Assembly: GCA_014360855.1 (NCBI GenBank)
Contig: JACIWP010000092.1
Span: 1 to 10,935 of the forward strand
Direction: 5' to 3'
DNA from: Anaerolineae bacterium
Lineage (GTDB): Bacteria; Chloroflexota; Anaerolineae; JACIWP01
DNA length: 10,935 bases
The translations under genes were made by a program, and so were the position numbers. The notes under the pieces were generated by a model, which was not told the origin of the DNA, did no database searches, and worked only from the letters and a program-made list of their open reading frames with translations. Of this stretch, positions 6,137 through 10,935 are shown piece by piece (position 1 is the stretch's first letter; every line of letters begins with the position of its first letter).

Positions 6137-6947
6137 TCTCGCCCCGCCCGAACGTGCGCACCGCGATCGTCAAGAGCGCCGCATCCACTGCCCATATCAC
6201 CAGGCCGATCAGCGCCACCGTGGGGGTGCTGAAATACAGGATGCCCCCCATCTGTCCGAACAACAGCAGGATGATGGGGATCACCACCAGCCCGCTCATC
6301 TGATAGGCGTCCTGAAAGCTCTTCGCTTTGGCGGAGACCAGGACGATCACCCCGATGCCGAGGGCGGCGGCCGCCGGCACCACCCACAGGATCAGCACGA
6401 TCCAGGCCAGGTTGGGGAAAAACATGCGCCCCAGCACCATCAGGCCGGCGACGTTCACCACCACGGTGTACAGCACAAAGCATGCCCAGGAGACAACCAT
6501 CGCCGGCAGGAAGGCGGCCAGCACCTTGCCGATGAACAGCTCCGCCGAAGTGATGGGGGTGTACAGCAGGGCTTCCAGCGTCTTGCGCTCCTTCTCGCCG
6601 GCGAAGCTGTCCGCCCCGATGACGCTGGAGACCATCACCGGGATAATGAGGAAGAACGGGGCGAACATGAACATGGACGCGACCACCACCCAGGTTTGCT
6701 GGTCGTTCAGGCCGGCAAACAGGTTGTACAGCTCCGCCGGCATGTTGGCGAAAAACGCCCCCATCTCCCGCCGCAGTTCCTCGCCGGTCTCCATCGGCTC
6801 CAGGTAAATGGGCAGGAATATCATCAGCGCCGGCATCAAAATCATCATCATCAGCGGCACAATGATGATGGGCAGGACCACCCCTTTATTGCGCAGGGCA
6901 ATGCGCAAATCCTTACGGGCAACGGCGCGCACGGCACGGGTATTCAT
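6120..6947 (-). CDS. ABC-2 type transporter permease (NatB-like)
   Basis: The 275-residue membrane protein has about six hydrophobic spans (~22-48, 87-111, 143-168, 179-204, 218-238, 243-264). Between spans two and three lies FAGEKERKTLEALLYTPIT (115-133), the hallmark E-(K/R)-E-R-x-T-L-E-x-L-L coupling loop of ABC-2 exporters, followed by the conserved GK (140-141). I chose the start (MNTRAVRAVARKDL) because GGAGG lies just upstream and the ATG overlaps the TGA of the ATPase gene as ATGA. The longer open frame upstream only shadows that gene. It forms the membrane part of an exporter with the preceding ATPase. The substrate is unknown; sodium, drugs or lipids are all possible for this family. 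Confidence 0.88.
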   Translation of the reverse strand: MNTRAVRAVARKDLRIALRNKGVVLPIIIVPLMMMILMPALMIFLPIYLEPMETGEELRREMGAFFANMPAELYNLFAGLNDQQTWVVVASMFMFAPFFLIIPVMVSSVIGADSFAGEKERKTLEALLYTPITSAELFIGKVLAAFLPAMVVSWACFVLYTVVVNVAGLMVLGRMFFPNLAWIVLILWVVPAAAALGIGVIVLVSAKAKSFQDAYQMSGLVVIPIILLLFGQMGGILYFSTPTVALIGLVIWAVDAALLTIAVRTFGRGEIIARL

Positions 6948-7894
6948 GCGCTCCCTCCTCGGGCATTGGCCTGAAGCTGGAAATAGATGTCCTCCAGGGA
7001 ATGCTCGCGCGGTCGGACGGCGTAAATCTCCGCGCCGGCCTCCACCAGCGCCCGCACCACCGCCGGCGTGCGGTGCTCCTGGTCCAGCAGGACGTGCAGG
7101 TCGCTGTTCTCCACCTCCACCTGCGCCACCCCTTCCAGCCGCTTCAGGGATGCCAGCGTCTCGGCGGAGAGCGGCCGGCCCAGCCGCACGACGATGCCGT
7201 GCCCATGCCAGATGCGCCGCGCCAGCTCCTCCGGGGTGCCGACGGCGATCAGCTCCCCGCGGTTGACGACCCCCACCCGGTCGCACAACCGCTCGGCCTC
7301 CACCAGGTTGTGGGTGCAAAGAAAAATGGTGCGCCCCTCCTCCTGGCTCAGATGCTCGATCAGCTCGGTGACCTGCCGCGCCGCCTCGGGGTCCAGGCCG
7401 GCGGTCGGCTCATCGAGGAACAGGATCTCGGGCGCATGGATGAGGGCGCGCGCCAGCGCCAGGCGCTGTTTCATGCCCTTGCTGTAGCCGGCCACTTTGT
7501 CGTCCGCCCGCGCCGTCAGCTCGAACATCTCCAGCAGTTCATCCACCCGCCGGCGCAGGACATTGGCCGGCACATCGTACAGCTCGCCGAAGATGAGGAG
7601 ATTGTCGCGGGCGCTCAGCGGCTCGTAGAGCGCCGGCGATTCGGTCAGCACGCCGGTGCGCCGGCGCACCGCCGGCCCCTGTGCGATGGGGTCCATCCCC
7701 AGCACCCGGATTTCGCCGGCGGTAGGATTGAGGACACCGTTCAGCAGGCGGACGGTGGTGGTCTTGCCGGCGCCGTTCGGCCCCAGGAAGCCGAACACTT
7801 CCCCGCGGGCAATCTGCAAGTTCAGGTCGTGCACCGCCACCAGCGCGCCAAAATGCCTGGTGAGGTTGTGGGTTTCAATCACCCATTCCGGCAC
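6944..7894 (-). CDS. ABC transporter ATP-binding protein (NatA/CcmA-like)
   Basis: The 316-residue ATPase powers the exporter encoded next to it. Walker A is GPNGAGKTT (38-46), the signature region is YSKGMKQR (137-144, a common variant of LSGGQ), Walker B is ILFLDEP (157-163) with the D-loop AGLDP, and the switch His is H195. The Q-loop position reads GVLTESPALYE with Glu85 in place of Gln, as is frequent in NatA-like drug and sodium exporters. After the ATPase core, residues ~230-316 form a C-terminal extension ending in HSLEDIYFQL, typical of this subfamily. The start is GTG at 7894 with AGAAGGA spaced 7 bases upstream. The gene follows the methyltransferase gene by 33 bp, too little for an obvious promoter. 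Confidence 0.9.
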   Translation of the reverse strand: MPEWVIETHNLTRHFGALVAVHDLNLQIARGEVFGFLGPNGAGKTTTVRLLNGVLNPTAGEIRVLGMDPIAQGPAVRRRTGVLTESPALYEPLSARDNLLIFGELYDVPANVLRRRVDELLEMFELTARADDKVAGYSKGMKQRLALARALIHAPEILFLDEPTAGLDPEAARQVTELIEHLSQEEGRTIFLCTHNLVEAERLCDRVGVVNRGELIAVGTPEELARRIWHGHGIVVRLGRPLSAETLASLKRLEGVAQVEVENSDLHVLLDQEHRTPAVVRALVEAGAEIYAVRPREHSLEDIYFQLQANARGGSA

Positions 7895-7927
7895 GTTATC
7901 ATCCTTCTGCCCACGCTACGGAGGGCA

Positions 7928-9388
7928 TCATTTTGCGCGCGAGCGCTCGCGTTCTTCCGCCGCTTCCAGGATTTGCTGAATCCGTTCGGCCGCGCCGTCC
8001 GGCAGGGGCGCCGGCGTATGCGACTCCAGGATGCGGTGCAGTTTGCGCCGGATGCGGTCCAGCATGGTGAGACTGCCGGCGGCCTCCCAGTTCACCCAGG
8101 GGTCGCGGTCCATCAGCGTCGGCGTCCATATCTCGGTGCGGCACAGCCGCGCCGTCTCCATCGTCGACATGAACTCCCCGCCCGGCCCGACCTGGTCAAT
8201 CAGGTCCAGCATGATGGTCTCGTCCGTCACCTCGATGCCGCGCATAATGCGGCGGGTCATGGCGATGATCTCATCGTTCATCACCAGCATTTCCAGCGAG
8301 CCGATGTCCGCGCAGTCCAGGAAACCCACATCATGTACGAGGGTGGCGCCGCTCAGCGCCGAAAGGAGGACCTGGAAGGTGCTCTCGATGGCCGCCTGCT
8401 GATCCACGACCTTGGCCTCGGAGGCGCCGGCGGTACCCATGAAGGGCAGGCCCAGGTAGCGGGAGATGTCGGACATGGCGGCGCTGTACAGGCTCATCTC
8501 CGGCCCGCCGTACGCCGGCCGGCCCGTGCGCAGATCCATCGGCTCCGGCACCCCGCCGATGCACACCGGCGCGCCCCGCTTCTTCAACTGCAGGATGGCC
8601 AGCCCGCTCAGTGCTCCAGCCAGGTACGAGACGATCAGGCCGGCGCCGGTCACCGGACCCGTACTGCCGGCCGTCCCCCCGCCGATGTAAATCACGGGGA
8701 TGTCATGCTCCATGGCCCAGAAGACGTTCTCCAGGTCATGGTCGGTATGGATGAGCGGCGACTGCCAGGTGGAGAAGAAGCCGAACAGCGGCCGCCGGCG
8801 GAAGGCCTCGGCACTGCCAGTCACCGCCAGCGCCATCGCATAGAGGTCCTTGACCTGATCCACCTGAAAGGCCCACGGCAGGACGGGTTTGGTGGTGTTG
8901 GCGATCATCTCGGCGTACTCATAGACCGAGGCCAGGGTCGGGGTGACATCGCTGATCAGGCCCAGGGACATGACGTAGTCAATGTTGGGCAGGGCATCAC
9001 AGACCCGCGCGGTCATGCCCGGGTCGCCGCGGCGGGTATGCCGGCGCTCCCCGGTAAACGGATCGATGAAGTACGTGCAGGTCGGTCCAGGCCCGTAGTA
9101 CACCTTATCCGGGACGACATGCAAGGCATGCCGGCCGTCGCGCCCCCAGATGGTAAAGCCGCGCGGCGTGGAAGCGATGGCATCCTGGATGATATGCGGT
9201 GGGATGCGCACCCGCACCCCATCCACGTCGGCGCCGGCTTTTGCCAACAGATGCCGAGCTTCTTCATTCAGGACGTTCACGCCGGTGCGGGAGAGGCATT
9301 CCAGCGTCGCACGATACAATCTCTCGATCTGCGCATCGGACAGCACGCGAAACTGGGGCGTTTGCAGGGGAGCGTAATTGGCTTCCAC
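7928..9388 (-). CDS. MttB-superfamily corrinoid methyltransferase (non-pyrrolysine type)
   Basis: The product is 486 residues, the normal length for trimethylamine methyltransferase (MttB) family proteins, which move a methyl group from a quaternary or tertiary amine to a corrinoid protein. Visible family features are an N-terminal helical segment (VLSDAQIERLYRATLECL), YYGPGPTCTYFID (97-109), IYIGGGTAGSTGPVTGAG (233-250), GLPFMGTAGASEAKVVDQQA (313-332), HDVGFLD (352-358), and a C-terminal helical tail. There is no in-frame amber codon, so it belongs to the pyrrolysine-free group that includes the glycine betaine enzyme MtgB; proline betaine and carnitine enzymes are other relatives. The substrate cannot be told from sequence alone. 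No corrinoid protein or corrinoid-reactivating gene is in the window. The start is GTG with AAAGGA upstream; the nearby ATG is out of frame. It lies 42 bp after sdhD. Confidence 0.87.
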   Translation of the reverse strand: MEANYAPLQTPQFRVLSDAQIERLYRATLECLSRTGVNVLNEEARHLLAKAGADVDGVRVRIPPHIIQDAIASTPRGFTIWGRDGRHALHVVPDKVYYGPGPTCTYFIDPFTGERRHTRRGDPGMTARVCDALPNIDYVMSLGLISDVTPTLASVYEYAEMIANTTKPVLPWAFQVDQVKDLYAMALAVTGSAEAFRRRPLFGFFSTWQSPLIHTDHDLENVFWAMEHDIPVIYIGGGTAGSTGPVTGAGLIVSYLAGALSGLAILQLKKRGAPVCIGGVPEPMDLRTGRPAYGGPEMSLYSAAMSDISRYLGLPFMGTAGASEAKVVDQQAAIESTFQVLLSALSGATLVHDVGFLDCADIGSLEMLVMNDEIIAMTRRIMRGIEVTDETIMLDLIDQVGPGGEFMSTMETARLCRTEIWTPTLMDRDPWVNWEAAGSLTMLDRIRRKLHRILESHTPAPLPDGAAERIQQILEAAEERERSRAK

Positions 9389-9430
9389 AGCCTGTCATCC
9401 TTTCTATTGTATGAGCGCAAGGGGCCGGCA

Positions 9431-9757
9431 TCAGGCGCGCAATACCGCACTGCCGGTCAGCCAGACCGCATATACGACGATGATGGCACCCAGCGCGACC
9501 AAAACAGCCTTCAGCCGGCGGTCCGCCGCCGGCGAAATCCCCAGGTCCAGGATAATGGCCCGCACTCCCATCAATGCATGGGAGGTCACCACAATGAGAA
9601 AGGCCGTCTCCAGCGCGAAGATGAACGGATTTGAGAGGTAGTGTATCACATCCTCATAGGTGCGCAAGCCGCCCTCCACCACAAAATGGTTGGCGACCAT
9701 ATGCACCACCAGCAGAACGGTCAGCAGTATCCCCGAGAGTGCCTGCCATATCCACAT
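9431..9757 (-). CDS. sdhD: Succinate dehydrogenase membrane anchor subunit SdhD
   Basis: The 108-residue protein has three hydrophobic spans (~5-27, 44-70, 84-106), the standard size and layout for a succinate dehydrogenase anchor. H60 in SHALMGVRAIILDLG matches the conserved His...G.R...D pattern of SdhD heme b ligands, and H19 and H24 (VVHMVANHF) are also present in the first span. With SdhC it would bind heme b and quinone and hold the catalytic subunits on the membrane. The start is ATG 9757, 10 bp after the sdhC stop; the Shine-Dalgarno GAGGG overlaps that stop codon. SdhC and SdhD share the His-x-x-x-G-x-R pattern, so which is called C or D rests on gene order and size. Confidence 0.85.
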   Translation of the reverse strand: MWIWQALSGILLTVLLVVHMVANHFVVEGGLRTYEDVIHYLSNPFIFALETAFLIVVTSHALMGVRAIILDLGISPAADRRLKAVLVALGAIIVVYAVWLTGSAVLRA

Positions 9758-9767
9758 CGCTGTGCCC

Positions 9768-10193
9768 TCAACCCATCATTAGAATCATGCGCACGGCTAC
9801 CGCGGTGAGCACAATGGAAAGCACAAAGGCGCCCCAGAAGAGCACGGCCTGCCGCCGGCTCCCCACGCCCAGGCCCAGCAGGATGACCCGCAGGCCGTTC
9901 AGCCCGTGGTACAGCATGCCGAAGATGAGCACTGCATCGAAGGCCACAAAGAGCGGCGAATGCGCCAGGGCGATGAACGCGTCCCAGGCCTGTGCGCCGC
10001 GCGCCAGCGTGCTGAGCACCGTCAGGTGCAGGAACAGGTAGAACACCAGCCCGATGCCGGTCACCCGCATGAGGATGAAGGCCAGCCAGCCCTCGCGCCG
10101 GCCGTGCAGGTCCACCCACGCCGCGGCGCGCCGCCACCAGGACGCCCGGGCCACATGCTCCGAAAGGGGAAGGGAGGACAATGTCCGATCCAT
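9768..10193 (-). CDS. sdhC: Succinate dehydrogenase cytochrome b subunit SdhC
   Basis: The 141-residue protein has a polar N-terminus of about 33 residues and three hydrophobic spans (~36-60, 82-106, 116-138). R43-V-T-G in the first span (FILMRVTGIGL) matches the (S/H)R.TG quinone-site motif of SdhC. H56 (YLFLHLTVL) and H96 (MLYHGLNGLR) are candidate heme b ligands. Together with SdhD it forms the membrane part of complex II. It begins at ATG 10193 just after sdhB: the sdhB stop lies inside its Shine-Dalgarno sequence, so the two are translationally coupled. Confidence 0.87.
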   Translation of the reverse strand: MDRTLSSLPLSEHVARASWWRRAAAWVDLHGRREGWLAFILMRVTGIGLVFYLFLHLTVLSTLARGAQAWDAFIALAHSPLFVAFDAVLIFGMLYHGLNGLRVILLGLGVGSRRQAVLFWGAFVLSIVLTAVAVRMILMMG

Positions 10194-10195
10194 GG

Positions 10196-10211
10196 AGCTG
10201 TTACCTCCTTT
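10196..10211 (-). promoter_or_regulatory. Shine-Dalgarno of sdhC built from the end of sdhB
   Basis: Read on the minus strand, GAAAGGAGGTAAC contains a near-perfect anti-16S sequence (AAAGGAGGT). Its AGG AGG TAA are also the last two codons and stop of sdhB. It lies 9 bases before ATG 10193. Confidence 0.8.
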
Positions 10212-10905
10212 CGACGCCGGCGAGCTGGCGCCGGCCGCGCAGGATCAGATAGCGCCTCAGCCATCCGATGGCCTGCGAGGGGTCCACGTTCGAGGGGCAC
10301 ACTTCCACACACTCCATCACCGAGTGACAGCGCCAAGCGCCGTGGGCATCGCCGGCCAGCGCGCACAGGGACTGGATATCCCGGCCGCGCGGCTCTTCCA
10401 ACAGGCGCTTGATCATCGCCAGCGGCGACGGCCCCAGGTACGCGCTGTCGCTTCCCACCACGGGACAGGCGGACATGCACAGCCCGCATTCGATGCAGTC
10501 CTCGAAGCGGGTGCCCTCTTCCTCGCCGGCGGTCAGTTCGTCCCGCCGCACATAGGGTGCCTGGATGGCCGCCATGCGATCCATCAGCGGCTTCACATCC
10601 ACCACCAGGTCGCCCACCCAGGGGAAGTTCCGCAGGGGCTCCAGCGTCACCGTGGCACCTTCCGGAAACTCCGCGACCGGCGTCAGGCACATCAGCCGTT
10701 CGCGCCCGTTGACGCGCACGCCGCATAACCCGCAAGAGGCGTGATGGCAGGCGTGTCGGAACAGCAGGGTCGGGTCCTGGGTGGCCCAGACCTTCTGCAC
10801 GGCATCCAGGATGTTCAAATGCTCATCCACGGAGACCTGATAGGTCTGGTAGGCCGCCGGCCGGCCAGGGCCGCCGCGTAAGATGCGCAGGTTAAGCGTC
10901 CGCAC
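10201..10905 (-). CDS. sdhB: Succinate dehydrogenase/fumarate reductase iron-sulfur subunit SdhB
   Basis: The 234-residue protein carries electrons from the flavoprotein to quinone through three iron-sulfur clusters. The ferredoxin-like N-terminal domain has C53-x4-C58-x2-C61-x11-C73 for [2Fe-2S]; all four ligands are Cys. The C-terminal domain has C137-x2-C140-x2-C143-x3-C147-P and C193-x5-C199-x3-C203-P for [4Fe-4S] and [3Fe-4S]. The ends of the protein fit the family length. The start is GTG 10905 with GGAGGG spaced 5 bases upstream. It is the first gene of the visible unit; the flavoprotein gene sdhA is expected beyond the right edge (inference). No promoter can be judged in the 30 bases left. 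Confidence 0.93.
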   Translation of the reverse strand: MRTLNLRILRGGPGRPAAYQTYQVSVDEHLNILDAVQKVWATQDPTLLFRHACHHASCGLCGVRVNGRERLMCLTPVAEFPEGATVTLEPLRNFPWVGDLVVDVKPLMDRMAAIQAPYVRRDELTAGEEEGTRFEDCIECGLCMSACPVVGSDSAYLGPSPLAMIKRLLEEPRGRDIQSLCALAGDAHGAWRCHSVMECVEVCPSNVDPSQAIGWLRRYLILRGRRQLAGVERR

Positions 10906-10935
10906 GATATCCCTCCGAATCCCCAGAATCCCGCA

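Noticed and set aside
6948..7319. N-terminal extension of the permease reading frame
   Set aside because: The extra ~124 residues are low-complexity Gly/Ala/Arg and overlap the ATPase gene in another frame. A good Shine-Dalgarno and an ATGA overlap support the start at 6947.
7928..9388. Possible pyrrolysine codon in the MttB-like gene
   Set aside because: The frame has no internal TAG, so no pyrrolysine is encoded.
7001..9634. 877-codon open frame on the plus strand
   Set aside because: It lies opposite the ATPase and methyltransferase genes, whose products match conserved families. The plus-strand product is His/Arg/Gly-rich with no recognisable motif.

Overview
The window is GC-rich DNA from a bacterium that most resembles a member of the Chloroflexota (Anaerolineae-like). 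This is an inference from several signs together: very long Thr-Pro dipeptide linkers in secreted proteins, a cohesin-like module, a Flp-type pilin start of the form RGQGLVEY, a non-pyrrolysine MttB-family methyltransferase, and a succinate dehydrogenase with two small membrane anchors. There is no rRNA, tRNA, transposase, CRISPR array or phage gene that I can see. Coding density is high and most starts have clear Shine-Dalgarno sequences.

Left part (1-3338, + strand): two adjacent paralogous cell-surface proteins. The first is cut by the left edge. The second is complete, with an N-terminal membrane segment, a cohesin-like domain, a Thr-Pro linker of about 210 residues, a beta-type domain starting WVNFYG, and two copies of a repeat of about 80 residues (GWNLISF ... 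GYWI.M). A strong hairpin terminator closes this unit.

Middle (3403-4344, + strand): an AT-rich regulatory island with a perfect tandem 11-bp repeat and a near-consensus sigma70-type promoter drives an unusually large Flp-like pilin. The pilin carries a Thr-Pro linker and an extra C-terminal domain. A 13-bp perfect hairpin follows it and abuts a second promoter (TTGATC-17 bp-TATAAT with extended -10). That promoter drives a two-gene unit: a divergent UvsE-type UV-damage endonuclease and an unrecognised protein whose C-terminus resembles small restriction-endonuclease-fold nucleases. Together they look like a DNA-repair cassette.

Right part (6120-10905, - strand): six closely packed genes read leftward. 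They are sdhB, sdhC and sdhD (iron-sulfur subunit and two cytochrome b-type anchors of succinate dehydrogenase; no flavoprotein gene in the window), an MttB-superfamily corrinoid methyltransferase, and an ABC exporter ATPase with its ABC-2 permease. Gaps are 7, 10, 42 and 33 bp, then an ATGA start/stop overlap, so one transcript is plausible. The permease gene runs tail-to-tail into the nuclease-like gene with a 17-bp overlap.

The points most worth a second look are the UvsE homologue that keeps most metal ligands but has lost the residues used to probe DNA lesions, its coupled nuclease-like partner, the oversized pilin with its phosphate/OmpR-type repeat operator, the tandem-repeat surface proteins, and a marked excess of the palindrome GCCGGC through the non-linker DNA.
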